Positions 12,701-27,700 of a stretch of 64,000 nt of DNA are shown here, one piece after another; position 1 is the first letter of the stretch, and every line of letters starts with the position of its first letter. The notes beneath the pieces were generated by a model that saw only the letters and a program-made list of their open reading frames with translations, did no database searches and was not told the DNA's origin. Made by a program: the position numbers and the translations under genes. The stretch comes from Atrichornis clamosus (taxonomy: Eukaryota; Chordata; Aves; Passeriformes; Menuridae), in NCBI GenBank assembly GCA_013400975.1, contig WBMZ01009452.1:1-64000 (forward strand). The letters are read 5' to 3'.

Positions 12701-15700
12701 TTTTGAGTTAATGCGTCCCTCAAACTTGAGCAGAAAGTTCCGAAAGATGAAAACTGAAAGATATACAATTGTTGGTACAGTAAAAATGAGAAATTGAAAT
12801 GTTTTGGAATTTTAAAACACATTTTTGTGATTTTGTTTTTATTTTTTAAAGAAAGTAATAATTTTCCATAAGGAATATTTCTTTTATTAAAAAAAAAAAA
12901 GAATTGTTATAGAATGAAATAATTTTAAATGTGGAGAAGAAATATGTAAATTTGTATCTTGTTAATTTGTTAATTTTAACAATTTTTAGAAAAGATTGAT
13001 TTTTATCACTTGAATGAGCTCAAATATTTTTTTCTAACTCAAGTAGGAAATAGTTTTCCTCAATATATGTTTTTAATATTGAGGATTTAAGTATGAATTA
13101 TAATGACATAAATGCATCATGGTTGAGAAGTTCTCAAAGTGGCAAAAACTGTATGTAGCATTAAAGTGCCTGTAGTTATATCTGAAGAATATTGCTTGGT
13201 TTCTCCAGACAGACATCTATCCAGAGTATGCTCATTTATACTCATGTGTGGAGTCTTGGCCCTGGCACTTGAGTTTTAAGGATGTTTTTGAAGCACAGCT
13301 CTTTGGTTATCTATGATATGTTTTATTCTAAAGCTGTGGTATTGGTTTGAAACTGTATCCATTTGTATAGTGCTGTATTTTGGAACTCTGCACAACATCT
13401 AAGAGGCAGTGTTTGTTAGGCACTTTTTATAGATGTTTAAGTACAATAGTGTAGCATGCTTCTAATGTAATTAGATTTAACTGCCGTGTTGCTGGTTTCT
13501 ACCTAAACTGTCTTTTCGTTTTAGGAAATGTACACTGCTGCTCAACAATGTGTTTGCAGTGACAGCTGCGTTGCTGATGTCCCTCTCCTTGCTGGCAGGG
13601 TCGTTTGAAATGCTCATTTTGGGCCGCATTATCATGGGTGTTGATGCAGGTAAGGTTTGGTCACACTCTACATGTCCAAAATGCTTGTGCCATGCATAAG
13701 CTTTCTCCTCTCCTCCGGTTAGAACTTTCTTTGCATGAAAGAGGCATTCCAGGGACTAGCTGTAGCCACACAGATTTCACTGGGACAAAACGGCAGGCTA
13801 AGGCCTGGAGGATCTGATCTGTGGGGAAGACACTGGGATGGACTCTAGCCACTGCTAACAACGCTGGTTGTTCCCCCACCTTTCCTCTTCCAGCCCCAGT
13901 AGAGTGTTTCTGTTTTCATGACATGAAAATCCCTTGGCTAGGAGAGTTATTAACACTGCTTGTTGCTGTGTGTTTAGAAGTTGTTGGATCCCACGCTAAC
14001 ACCAGCAGGATTAAGGAAGGTTTGGTACATCATCAGTTGCTCCTAGCAATTGGAACTTCCCAGTTTTAAAGTAAACCATGCAGGCATTGCAACACTAGAA
14101 TAGTCTTGCAGCTAGAAGGAAGGGTCTCTGCTGATTTTTGTCTCAGATTACCACCAAACGACCAAACTTCTGGAGCTGTGCAAACATTGCCATTGCACTG
14201 ACCTGGGTCATGCATTTGTTTTCTCCTGGCTTTGAGCAGCATTCTCACTCTTATTTTATGCCTATTATGAAGAGTTCGCTGCAGCTGTAAGCCTGTATTG
14301 AGAGGAACATCTGCTAATACTGTTTACAATGAAAATACTTCATCTGACAGTGTCTGCTCTGTCTGACTGATGCACTGGGTTTTTTTTTTCTTACCTGCAC
14401 CAGTGCTAACATGATTTCACTTGTGTTGGGGTGAGCAAATTTAAAACATAAAATCTGTTCTCCTGGTGATTCTCATCTCTGAGTAACCTTGGGTGCTCCT
14501 CATCAAAAAGCAGCCTACACACACCACTGTAGATCTGTAATAGATAATCAATCCCATGGTTATTAAATGGTGTGAGAGTAATTAGACATGCAGGGAAAAT
14601 AATTAATATTATCTATGGATAGATGTAATTCTGTTCCTTACATGTTTACCTTTGTGAGCAGACTCCTTTCAATAGACATTTGTCTCATACCTGGCATAAT
14701 GAAAAGTAGTTTTGACTTAATATATGGATTTTTTCTTCCTTTGTAGGCATTTCTCTAAGTGCCCTTCCCATGTATTTGAGTGAAATATCTCCTAAGGAAA
14801 TTCGTGGTTCGTTGGGTCAGGTCACAGCGATTTTCATTTGTATTGGTGTTTTCACTGGTCAAGTTTTGGGCCTGCCAGAAATATTTGGGCAAGTAAGTAT
14901 TTAACAGACCTTTCTTGTCAAAGAACACAAGAATGTTTTTAGTGACATGTTTTCATATTTTGACTGAGTTCTTTACAAAAGTGAAAAAGAGAACATTTTG
15001 TTTGTTTTGAAGCACTTTGGAAAGTGGTCTCCTCCATGTCTTCTAAAAGCGTGTACGTGTGGCTGCGTTTGGTAGATGTGGCCAGCAGTTTCAACAGCTT
15101 GAGCGGGTTGTGTGTGTTCATATGCAGGTCCCCTTTCCTCCCTTTCTTAATGTACATTTATTTTTACAGGTTTCCAGTTTCTCTGAGTACAATGCAAATG
15201 CTTAATAGTTTTCATATTTTTGATTTCTAATTTTTCAGTGTGAGATAGAACTGAAAAAGGCTAGGTGAGAATTTCTTTGAGAACCTGAATAGGAAGACTC
15301 TTGCTTAGTGATTATAGTGTTCCTTGTAATGCATTCCTGCTTTTAGTCTAAGAGGTGAAAGAGCAGAGTTGATATATACCTTTATGGAAAGATTGTCTAT
15401 TCAGATAAGAGATAGTCTTTCTCTCGTAGGCTGAGATTAACTTGGTGGCCACTGGATGTCGTCATTACTCTGAGTAAATGAACTCGAGTTTTATTCAGGC
15501 TGGCACTTGGAAATACAGAATCGCAGAATGGGAAAGATGGGCAGGAACTACAGTGGGTCATCTTATCCAGCCAGATGCTTTCCATTCAGAGATGAATCTT
15601 CAAGGCAGTGCGGAGGAAATATCTGCAGCAATCCTCTCACAACGAAACTTTAACTCAGAATCCCTTCTGACAGCCAGAAAATAGTACAGTGGAAAAGTGA

Positions 15701-18700
15701 GGAGAGGTTCTCCTCCTCTGTCCATCCATCCAAATTCAACTCCTTTGTAAATACATGATACCATCCTCCCTGACACTTTTGTTTTTGTCTGACCAGCTTT
15801 CTTATTCTGTACATTTATCCAGTTCAGCTCTTCTGAAGGCAAGTGTTTTGATCCAATTTACCCTTTATTGAAGGATAGATTTCTCCCTTGCCCCTCCAAA
15901 GCAAGCGATTTTAGAAAAAAGCTTAAAATTACTTTTATTGTGTGAACTTCATTGTGTGGCTTCTGCAGATGTCCCTTCTTTTAATTTGGAAGCTGGTCTG
16001 TTATAAATGAGTGTATGAAATGTCAAGAGACCAATTAGATTACTGAGAGTATATGTCTGCCCTTATGCAGCAGGGTTTTTTTACTATAAATGTACTAAGT
16101 ACAAGTACCAAGTCTGAAGAATGTGTTTCTTTAGCATGTATAGCTTATCAAGAGGGATTATCCGAAAGAGAAAACTGGAGTTGTGACAATGGTCCTCTGC
16201 TGTGGTGACTTGATATTCTTACTTTTTTCCACTGTCTTTTCATTCCCTCCCATCCAACAAATCCCAGCAATGCTTTTTGTTCAAGATTCTGATTCTTATA
16301 GGTCATAACCTATGGGAAACCTCACATGCTATGTCTGCACTGAGGTTTGGGAAATCATGCAATGACAAAGCAGGCTGGTGCTCAGAGTACAGAGCATGAC
16401 GACTGCATGTGCTGGTGACCTGCTTCTCCCCACTATCCAGACTGCTGAGAGCTGTGTGCTTGTTCACATGTGCTGGCATCTTGTGTTCTATAAGACAGAG
16501 CCCTTAATTCTTCAGGAAGCCATGGCATCTGTAGATGACAACTTCGTGCAGGCCCACAGGTGTGCAATGATGTTATCTGCTGTAATGTGGGCTCTGAATT
16601 TTTGCTACTGGCTACAAGATCATTTAATTCAGGGCATTTTTGGTTGTTATGCATGTGCAACTTTCCGTATATCTGACTGAAGGAAAAAACAGATAATAAG
16701 ATAAGGAGGAACAGTCTCAGACCTGTCACTTCTTCAGACACTGCCCTTCAGGTACTTCCATTCTCTCTGTTTCTGTGATTCTGCAATTGAATCACCCAGC
16801 CCGTTTTTTCCTGACAGATTGCTCCCTGCAAAGCAAAGGCCAGTGTATTGTCAGCTTCAGCGTTAAAAGTTCAAATTTACACTTAGTGTGTTGGGGGAAT
16901 ATTGGCCTGCCTGATTCTGGTGTATTCTGTACAACCTTAGGTATCACTCTAATGAACTCATTTAGTTCTTCCTGCATGTAATGTCCTTCTCCACAGCTTT
17001 TCCTTAGCATGGCGACACCTTTTAAAAGTTGCAAACCACCAGACTGTCTCTTCTACTGCTTCATTATGTTTAAAGAAGGTGGACTTTAACCATTCCTTAA
17101 ATGATAGAGGATTTAGTTTCTGAATACATTTGCAGTAGTTAAAATGTTCATATTTTTTAATACACATTGAGCCTCATTATCTCTTTTATCTATGTATAGA
17201 TACAATAGAGGGGAGAAAAAATTGTTTCATGGTGTGTATAGATATTCAGGACAGGTAAAGCTGAAATTGTGGCCTGTTGCCACATTTTCTTCAAACTTCT
17301 GCTTTGAGCTCCCTTTCCTGTGCATGCTGTGTAAGGCTTTGCCAAGCTACAGTTGTTTTCCCTGGAGTTGGCCCCAGTGACTGGCTGGCTCTGGCTACTT
17401 CTCTGACTGAGCAGCTCTTTGCCATACGTAGATCAATGGAAAAATAGAAAATTTTGTAGTTTACTTCAGCAACCCTATTTTAAACGCTTGGAGTATTTCT
17501 AGGTCATGCACCCAGGAGCTTGTCTGATTATATTGTTGCACTGTTTCATAGTGGATAGCATGTTACCCTAAAAACCTTGTTCTACTTGCATCCTAGGACT
17601 TATCAGGATAACACTTCCTGAATGAACCCTATGACCACTGTGTTTCAAAAAAAAAAAAAAAAAAAAAAAGTAGAGTCAAGAGAAATAGTGTAAAATTCCT
17701 GATGTGTCCATCCCTTGAATGTTGCAGTTAGAATACGTCATTCTGTTTTTAAAAGAGTGTAATCAAGCAATACAAGGTACAGGAGCAAGCAGCAATGATC
17801 AGATTTGGGAAGTGGCTTCTTGAGGAGCAAAGTCAGGGTTAAACAGCTCTAATGGGTAACCCCATACTGGGGAAACTCTCAAAGCAACGCAAAACAAAGT
17901 ACACCAGAGAAGTCTTGGTATTTGTCTCAAAGTGACATGCTGTCTTTTCTAGATTCTTCTCAATCTTTTTTTAAAAACGTTTGGAATGTATCATGTTGTA
18001 AAACTGTTGTGTAAGTGGTTACAGTTAAGAACTTTATTAATTGGATGTTGTCTTCATCATAGAAGTGACATTAATTCATTTTAAGTTACACTTTTTTGAG
18101 GATTTTGAGAAATTTTGATGCATATCTGGCTAGACATTACCTGTTTTTAAAAAGGGATTTAGCTGGAAATAGGTCTGTGACACATGCTGACACTGGCCAA
18201 ACTGTCCTCTCTGCAACTGATTATTTTAGGAAAGAAACTTTGTTACTGATAGAAATAGCAATATCAATTTCTGCAGTAAATTGACCTAAATTTGGAAAAA
18301 GACCAATGAACTCCATAGACACTGTACATATGTCTAATTAAGAAACATCTCTGTGATGAGTACCTTTCAAGTTACTTCTTTACACAAGTGAACCTTGCTG
18401 AGGAATAGTTGTGATAAAACTAAAAACTTCTGTAGATGCTGTGGCAAACTCTAATTTTCTTTACCAGACCTCTTAAAAATGATGTCATTGATGTGATAGA
18501 CAACTGTCAGTTTGGAAAGTTTATATAGGAATTTTTCATTTTGTTTTACCGAGTTCCTTTAAAAGTTCTCCTTCACTTGCATGAAAATAGGCAGTGATGG
18601 ATTAGGTAGTTGCACAGCCTGTGCAGTAGAAGTATGTTCTGAAAATAAGCTTTGATTTTACTTGTCAAAGCTCCATTTTCAGTGTGATTTTTCCCTTGGT

Positions 18701-21700
18701 TATTTTTTTTTTTATTTTAACTAATCCTTCTTCCTAAGACTCTTGATTCAGATTCAAGGATTCCTTAAAAACTGTCAGTAAATTATAGATGAGTAAAGAA
18801 AGCAATTCCAAATTACCTTAGGGACCTGCAGCCTGCAGGTGAATGGCAATGGCAAAATGGTCTGCTGGAAGTGCTCTTGAAATGAATCTTACACATGATA
18901 ACATGAAGTATGAATCAACCAGTTTCATCATATCTTTCCATGGCCTCTTTTGTTCCATATGTTTGTCTTCCCCTTGGACCATATAGTGACTAAAGATATT
19001 CTTCTTTCAAGATATGAGTGAGAATTTCAGAGTATAGAACAGAGAGCTCTCATAGCAATAAGAGACAGGTGAACTCTTGCAGCTGCATGCAGGATCTTGG
19101 AAATTAAAGCAGCTTATGTCTTATGCTGTTTACAGAATATAAAAAAGGTGTTTGTATTTCCCATTAGAGTAGGACAAATGCATTCACTAATGTAGCATTT
19201 TCCAGGATCACTTGAAATCCTAAAATGTTCTGTTTGTGACAGTTTCAAACATTGGACTGTGTAGAGTGAAAAAACCATACCATCTTCATTCTGCCTAATT
19301 ATTTTCCAGAAATATAACAAACTGTAGCAAAGTCTAGTTTGGAGGCCAGTACTGAGTGGTGTAGCCCATGGTCCAGTCCTCTTCAGTATCTTCATTAGTG
19401 ACCTGAATGATGTCAGAAAGTGCACCCTCAACAATTTTTCTGCAGATGCCAAACTAGGAGATGTAGCTGATATGCCAGAGGATCATGCTGCCATCCACAG
19501 GCACCTCAACAGCCTGGAGAAATGAACCGACAGGAGCTTGATGAAGTTCATCCAGCAGAAGTGCAAGTCCTGCACCTGGGGAGGAACAACCCCAGGCACC
19601 AGCACGTGCTGGGGACCACCCAGCTGGAAACCAATTTGGCAGGAAAGGACCTGGTGTCTTGGTGGCCACCAAGCTGAACTTGAGCCAGCAGTGTGCCTTT
19701 ATGGCAAAGGAGGCTAATGTGTTCCTGGGCTGCACTAGGAGGAGTACTGCCACCTGGGAGGTGATCCCTCCCCTCTACTCAGCACTGGCGAGGCTCCACC
19801 TGGAGCTCTGTGTCCATCTCTGGGCTCTCCAGGACAAATGACTTGAATAGACTGCAGAGAATCCAGAGAGGGACCACTCAGATGATGAAGGTGTGGAGCA
19901 CTGAGGATAGGTTGAGTGAGCTGGGGCTGTTCAGCCTGGGGAAGGCTCAGCTCGGGGCAGGGGTCTTATCAATATATTTAAATACATGAAGGGAGGGTGA
20001 AAAGAGGGTGGAGTCAGAATCTTTCGGTGGTGCTTATTGACAGGACCAGAGGGAACAGACACAAACTGAAATGCAGTTACCATGGTCCCTGCCAATTCAT
20101 GGGACTAGTGAGTTTGTACGGTATTTCTTAAAAACACAGAAGCAAATCTGCTTTATATTCTTGTAGTAAAATGCAAAACTCTGAATTAAAAGCTAGAGCT
20201 TTCCCAGAGGAGTGTTTTAAAACTTCTGCTAAGGATGCAGAAGACACATTGGCCTTGTAAATGGCTGCTTAAGTCCATAGGGGATGGTATCTGCTAAGAA
20301 TAGCTCAGAGAAACACCCTTACAAAGAAAGGAACTTCTGAACTCAGTCCTAAAAAAAAAAAAAAAAAAAAAAGAAAGAAAGAAAAAAGCCAAAAAAGTTT
20401 CAGTGCTTATTCAGATATTCACTAATTTCAGCAGGTGTTCTGAGCCTGTTTTAATATCTGCCTGCACTTCCTGCAAACTGATACCAGACATGCCAATTAA
20501 GAATTGCTTGAGGCAGTGATATTGAAAATGGCAATCCTTTTCCAAAGATTCTCAGGGTTCTTTTCTTTTCTATAGATGGGACATTTCCATCCTCTTTTCA
20601 CAGTAACACAGTACTGTTTCCACAGTAGCATGAGGCACAAAGTTTCTTACTGCTGAAACAATTTCCCTGTCATTTATCAAGGCACAGGCACTTCATTACA
20701 AGTTTTGAGTTGCTCATCAGGTGCTTGACGGTCACCTCACCCAAGAGTTAGTTCATGCAGACAAGGGAATATGCTGGGCAGGCACCAGGCACAGCCTTTG
20801 TGGTGCTGATAAAAGTACAGAAATGCTGCCAGGACCCTCTGGGTTGTTGCATATTCATAGTTCAATAGTACCCCATGGGAAGAGGTCTATACCAGCACTG
20901 CTGGGGGAATGTGGTGCATGTCGATATTTTTCTAATGGAGACATTAAGAGAGGTATTTTGTTTATATCTATTGTGGATCGGCTGAGATTATGTATTTACT
21001 GGAGATTATAGATCAAATTTTTATTGGTTCCCCAAGACGGACACAACAGTATTTATTCATCCATTTTCTGTACAGAACTCATTAAGTAATGCATGGGAAA
21101 ACAGCTGTGTGTCTTCATATTTGCAAATGAGTTTCAGTCCATTAAAGTTGTGCTGTGAGACTTCAATTCCTGAAGTTTTAACAACACATGGCTTACTGGC
21201 TGTATGTAATATTGAAATCTTGCAGTTTAACATTTGGGAAGGAGAACATCCTGCAGAAGAGGATTTGTCTGAATGTTGAAGTGTGCTTATAGAAGCAAGA
21301 GCAGTATGGAGATAGATGTATATTTTGGACTTAATGCTGAACAAAAGACTTAATGGCAGAGCATCAAATGTTTGGGTGAAAGTTTAGCATCAGTCAGGAT
21401 TACTTTCTCATAGGCAGCTGAAACAGTGCTCACCTGACTCTTGGGAAGATTTCTGTGTAGCTGTACTCTGCTTAATTAGGTCAGTTAGAAAAGCAGTAGA
21501 CAAACTTTGCTGGAAAGACAGATCTGAAGGAGAGAAAGACGCCAAAATACCACGCAGGTTGATGGCAGTGGTTTATAATTTGTCAGACAGCTTTCCAGTG
21601 ATCCACTGAAACATAGTTAATATATGTAACTAAACTTAGAGCATTTGTTTACCTTTACATTTAAAGGATGACTTTCTGCTACTTTGTCAAACTTAGAAAG

Positions 21701-24700
21701 GTGAGCCTTTTCATTTATTGTGGGTGACCTCATAACAGGCAGCATCTGTCTAAGAACCCCATCTTACACGTTGTAAGTTGGACTCTGTTTCAGGTGCTTA
21801 CAAGCAAGTGACTGTTTCGGATTTGCCTGTTTCCTTAGTGATTGAGTATTTGACAATATTTACAAATTTGTTATTAAGCAATAAATCTGAAATGATTTGA
21901 CCTATGACTTCCTTCCGAGCAGGCTTCACATGCTGAGGAGATAACCACCATTTAAACCTCTTTGAAGGTTCTGGATGATAAACATTTCCATTTTGCTTTC
22001 CATTGTACTTGGTGAAAAACTATCCATTATTGCAAATCCATGTCCTAGTATGTACATTTGTCCTTTACAAATTAGATATTAATGCTGCGGTAAATTGGCC
22101 AAGCATTATAGGAGAGCATGCAGTCATCATATTGAGTAGTAGGGTGTGTTTTCTAGATTTGTATTGTTTTGCTTTTGAAACTGCTGGCAAAAGGATAAAA
22201 TTGAGAGGTATATCCTTGATTAGTATTTTGAGGGATTTTTAAACATTTGAAGTAATTGTCAAAATGACTTTGGTTTTGTTTGGTTTTTTAAAACCTAAAC
22301 CAGATCTATTGCCATTAAAAAGTGTTAAGATTAAATATTCAACCACGTCCGTTTTTTTAAAACAACAAATGTTCTTTGGGTATTTCTATATTTGTTTGTT
22401 TTTCTCTTAACGTTGATATACCTTAGTCTAACCTTTATAACTTCAGTTTGGCAAAATATAATGACATAAAAAAAGATTTGCATCTAATGCAATTTCTAGA
22501 TGCCCTAGAGCACTTTTCTTCGTCTCCTGCTGCTGTCACAAAAGGATGCAGGGTCTCTGGAGTTGTAAATGTTGCATCTGCCAGTCCCACAGGGGCATCT
22601 GAGGTACCCAAGGGCATCAGAATGATACTATGTGCTCATATTTGAGAAACTGAATCTTATCCTCCTCAACTATTTTAATTTACTATTTTATATTTTGTTA
22701 TTTATGGAAGTTAACCTGAGCCTAAAAGCATCACTGAAAGAAAGTTTTGTCAGAAATTTTGCCTAGCTGAATCATACCTCTAATATTTCTTTCTAAAGAA
22801 GCCCAAGTATATATGCTGTCTGCTGATAATAATCCCATTTGAAAGCTCACCATTTCCCATAACTTTTCTCTGAAATTTTTTCTTCTCTTGGAAATAAAGA
22901 AGCAATGAAGACAAATAAGTGTGCAGTAAAAAGCTAGTTGTTACTCCAATAAAAGGTTGGAGTAAAATCCATCTGGGGAACTTGTAATAAATACTTTAAT
23001 TCTCTCTCTCAATATGTACATAATCTAACATGCAATTTAATGAAGATAAAATCATGGGACTCAGACACCAGACACTTTCAAGATTGTTTTAACCTCTGAT
23101 CCAGAGGCCATTTACTCAGTAACAAAAATATTCTGCTGACTTGTGTGAATTTTACATCAGGCTTGTTCAGCTTTAAGAAGTCTGGTGACTTTCTGTACTG
23201 TTTATTACCTGGGAAGATACTGATACTTTATCCTTCTTGTCAGAGCTGTAGTAGTAGTCAGAGTTCTTTTCTCAGCTGCCTCGTGATCATCACCACTGTG
23301 CCATACCCTTGACTCAAGGAAGAAAAGACAGTTCTAATGCTAAGAAATTAGTTCCATCTCAGTGATTTTTCAGTCTTTGGCCCCAGGCCAGCGTGGTTGT
23401 CCTTTATTTTTAGGAGTGTTTTATGTGGCACAGTAGCAGATTAACAGAGAAATGCTGAATTTGTGCAGTCTTCTCAGCTATGCATGCCTAAGTAATTTTA
23501 CTCAGTCTGTTCTGAGCAGGGATAAGATTTTTTGGTGTGGCTAATGGAATATTTCGCATAGGAAGATTTTGTGCCAAGTCTCTACGAGAGAGGACAAAAT
23601 TCAATTGCTTGAATATAAGCACAGAGTATCATTTTGATGCCCTATGGCACCTTAGATGTCCCTGTGGGACTGACAGATGTGACACAGAATTTCACAGAGA
23701 CCTGCATCCTTCTGTATCTGCAGCAGGAGGGTGAGGGAAGATGCTTCAGGACATCTAGAAATTAGACTAGATGTAATTCTTTCTGTCTGTGCATGTGATT
23801 ATTTCCTGCCAAACTAAAATTTTAAAAGTGTTCCTGCTTCTTAAAGAAACAAGAAAGAGACTAACAAATCACTATCTCCTGGATATTTTGAGTGTCTTGC
23901 ATTGAGTGCCAGAGGCTTTTGTCTCTTGGCTCCCCACATATAAAATGGATAAAATATGACATTTTACATCAGAAAGCTACACAAAAAGGTCATTTCTGTT
24001 TATAAATTGTTTAGAACTGTAGTAAACTCATCACAACCCCACCCCCAAGGAATTAGTTCCAGAATTAACACTTCAATAGTGACTATTTAATAGTGACTGG
24101 TAAATAGACCTGGTCACTGAGAGATCACTGTTTATCCTGTGCACTGAATGCTGAAAAGGGGGAATGAGTATTTGTTTTTATACCACCTCCTGCACGTTTC
24201 AAGCAGCAGAGGTAGACACTGTCTTGATAGTTCTGTGAGGCAGCATGGTTGTTATGCGTGCTTGCAAAGCAGGGCTGGGGTCCTCTGGGCAGTGCCCTGT
24301 GCTGCCCCATGTGTGGGCTGAACCTTGTAGAAGGTGTTTGTGGTGGGGGCATTCCCCTGTGGCTCTAGAATGGACCGGAGACAGGGATATGGGAAGTGTG
24401 CCCAAGAGCAGCTGAGGTCAGGAGGCTCAACTGAACACAGGGGTCTCCACAGCACAGAAAACCAAACTTGGGACAAAAAGCAAAAAGGACCCTGACTGTG
24501 CAGTAGGAGTTGATACTCAGCTGGGAATGGGAAGGGGGATCTATGTCCAGATTATGCTTTTAAAATAAATACATAAATAAAATCTACTTATTAAACTGAA
24601 AGAGGAGAGGTTTAGAATGGATGTTAAGAAGAAATTCCACACTATGAGAGTAGTGAGACGCTGCCCAGAGGAGCTGCGGATGCTCCATCCCTTGACTTCT

Positions 24701-27700
24701 TCAAGGCCAGGTTGGTGGGGCTCTGAGCAACCTGATCTAATGGAAGGTGTCCCTGCCCATGGTAGAGGTAGAAACTGATGATCTTTGAGGTCCCTTCCAA
24801 TCCAAACCATTCTAGGTTTCTCTGTATCTGTGAAATTATTTAGAGAGAAACAGAGAGAATGGAGACTGTCACAGTCACATATTTCTTTACTCAATCTTTT
24901 TGATCCTGTCATTTATCTCATAGTGGGATATTTAGTTGGCCTGACTAGATCTTTCAAAAAATGAATGCCCTTGTCCAGGGCAGTACAGCATTTCTTCCCA
25001 CATCAGTTGCATGACTCTGTCAATAATCTAGTACTCCCTGTTAACATTTATCTAAATAAATTATCAAAATATTCCTAGTTGCTCAAATTATTAAATGTAA
25101 CTGGTGCTTAAATAGATTGAGCTTGATATGGACCAGTAGTTCAGCTGTCAGCAGTGCCTGTTGACATTTCCCCATGCCACTTTTTTTCCCACCTTTTGAT
25201 GGTTAGAGTAAGTTCCATTTTCTGCACTTTAGCTGATGATTTTCCGACATGGTAATATTTTCTTTACTGTATTCCAGTACAGTTTAATCTTGTCTCATTC
25301 ACAGTTGATAAATCCATGTCATGCTTTACCCACCTCCCTTCCCCCCAGCCTTCTATCTCTGCAGCTTTACACTTTATTATATCAACTTTTGAATGAGTCT
25401 GTGGTTGCTAAACTTGCTCTACTATTTAACTGTCTTTAGTAAATACATCAAAGCCAGGTTTTCATGTTCCAGCCTAGGCAAATATCCATAATGTGACAGT
25501 TTAAAATTAGAATTTTGCCATCTTGACATGTTGTTTGTACTAATTCTGAGCAGGTGATGAATCAGGTCCCCTGTAATTAAAACATTTAATGCAATTTTGA
25601 GTTCTTGCTGAGATGAAATGGGATGTAGTTGTTTTCATTTCTCTCAGCAGTGCCTATGTGCTTCTCCTTACTGCTGACAACTGAGGCATAGTGTTTAAGT
25701 GTCTTCTAAGTCACACCTTCACTGTCTTTTGCCTTTAGGTTATTACTGCTTCTGAGCCCTGTCCCAGTTTATGTCCTGTCCTTCTTAAAGAGGTTATGAA
25801 ATTCTCCTTTTCCCTGCTTCTGTTAGTTCTCTTTATAGGGTCTACTTCAGCCTGATTTTCAGCAATTTTAATGAATCCTTTAAATTTATTTCAGTCCTAC
25901 TATTTATTTTCTGTAGTGGGACTGAGAATTTCAACATGGATAATGTAAATTAAGAGAAAAGCTAGTAGAACACACATTCCACAGTGTTGAATAGGCATTG
26001 CTTGAAAGCTTTTGAAATGGATGAAAAAGTTTCCATTGGCTTCAGTAACTTACTGAAGACCAGAATGGCAAGTGGGAGCATATTTATGAGTGTTTACCTT
26101 AAGGTTTTAGAAGTTAGCATGATAAAAAGTAAACCAGAAATCTTTCGTAGAGGAAAGAAAGGAAATTCAGTGTCTTATGTGTTGAATATAGAGGGCTTTT
26201 CATTATGCTGGTAGGATCTGTTATTTATGGTGAAGAGTGAGTTCAGAGCTCATACACTCACTACAGTGAGTTCATACACTATAGGAGATTTTTAAAGGAG
26301 TGTAAGTGTATTCCAAGGAAGTCTCCATACATTGGCAGAATGTTAATAATACCAACAGTATACAAAGAATCCTTTTTTTTTTCTCCTTTAAGAAGCATCC
26401 TTGAGATTGTGGAAAAAAACCTACTGAAAATATGATGTGCTGATCAAGAGAAAGATTTTTATCTGGAAGTATTGTCAAAAATTCTAACACCCTATAAACG
26501 TTTTATATGGTACATAGCAAATGTGTTTATATATGGGGAATTATTCCAGGCAGGTATGAAATGAAGCTGACAAGTTAAACTGCCTATTTTCCTAAGTTAC
26601 TCTTTGCAAACCAGTACCCAGTTTGGTTATGTGATTATTGACTGTTTTTAAAACCTTAACCTTAGTTTTCTAGTCTAAAATAAGATCCAGGATTATTTGT
26701 TATAAACAGTGTTAACCACTTTTGATTCACCTATATTACACAAAGTTCTCCACTCGATTGCATTGGGAAAAAGAGAGAAAAGGAATGAAGAAATAGTGTC
26801 TTGAAGTCTTCATGGTAGTGCAGGCTCTTAGGATGATACACGCTCTTTTAGGCATTGCTGAAGTGGAAGAATGTAAAATAGAAAGTGACAACACAGAATT
26901 GTTTGGGGGTTGGCCCTAGAGTAAGGTGGTCTGAGGGGAACAGTTCAAACCTCTTACTAAGCTCAGCAAGAGCACGTCGCTCCTGTGACTGACACGATAT
27001 GTTGAATGATGAAAAATTACTGTTTCCCATCAAAGATATTTTCCTTCCATGTATCACTGTGGGGGGTATTACTGATTTATGGTTTTATCTGTTTGCAGGA
27101 ATCTCGGTGGCCTTACTTATTTGGAGCAATCATTGTTCCTTCATTGATACAAGTCGTGATTCTGCCTTTTCTTCCCGAAAGTCCTCGTTACCTCCTACTT
27201 GAAAAACATAACACAAGCAAGGCAGAAAAAGGTATGATGTGTTACTTTCTTACAACAAGGGCTGTTTATTGTAGGGGATCTAATTCCGATATCACACTAA
27301 AAGCAGAATATTTCAATAGGAGAGATTCTGTTGACAATAATTTTTCTTACATTTTTGTTTGTCTCTGTGTAAATATAACTGTTTTTTGGGGCTTTTATAA
27401 ATTAAATTCTCCAGCAAGCTAACCTATATAGCATTATACATGGTGCTACAGACCTAACCAAATCACCCTGCTGCTGTGAGTCAGCCACTACATGCAGGGT
27501 TCATTTCGGCGAAAGGCATTTTCAGTCATTGTGACTCTCCATTATCTACAGTTTTTGCAGTTTGATTAATAAAAACACTGATTCTGTTGCTGCTTTTTTT
27601 CCCAGTAGTCCCTGTGCTTGATCCTGTACTTTCATAACTCGATAACCTTTGTAGAACTAATACAAACCTCGTACATTGTTTAACTGAAAATTTCCAGTGC

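Larger units (their letters stand above)
14893..27098 (+). other. SLC2A9: SLC2A9 intron 5 (12.2 kb)
   Basis: Donor GTAAGT at 14893; acceptor ctgtttgcAG ending at 27098. The second largest intron segment in the window. It holds two clear plus-strand CR1 LINE copies (about 19340-20078 and 24597-24835), a possible older one at 15517-15660, and poly(A) runs at 17647-17669 and 20351-20372. The rest is AT-rich with no recognisable gene. In-frame open sequence just upstream of exon 6 (from 27006) is intronic. Confidence 0.85.

Noticed and set aside
19454..19753. 99-codon minus-strand open frame
   Set aside because: It is the antisense of the CR1 LINE copy.
26890..26990. CAGAATTGTTTGGGGGTTGG as a CR1 minus-strand end
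   Set aside because: Only about 20 bases resemble CR1; the following sequence does not continue the match.
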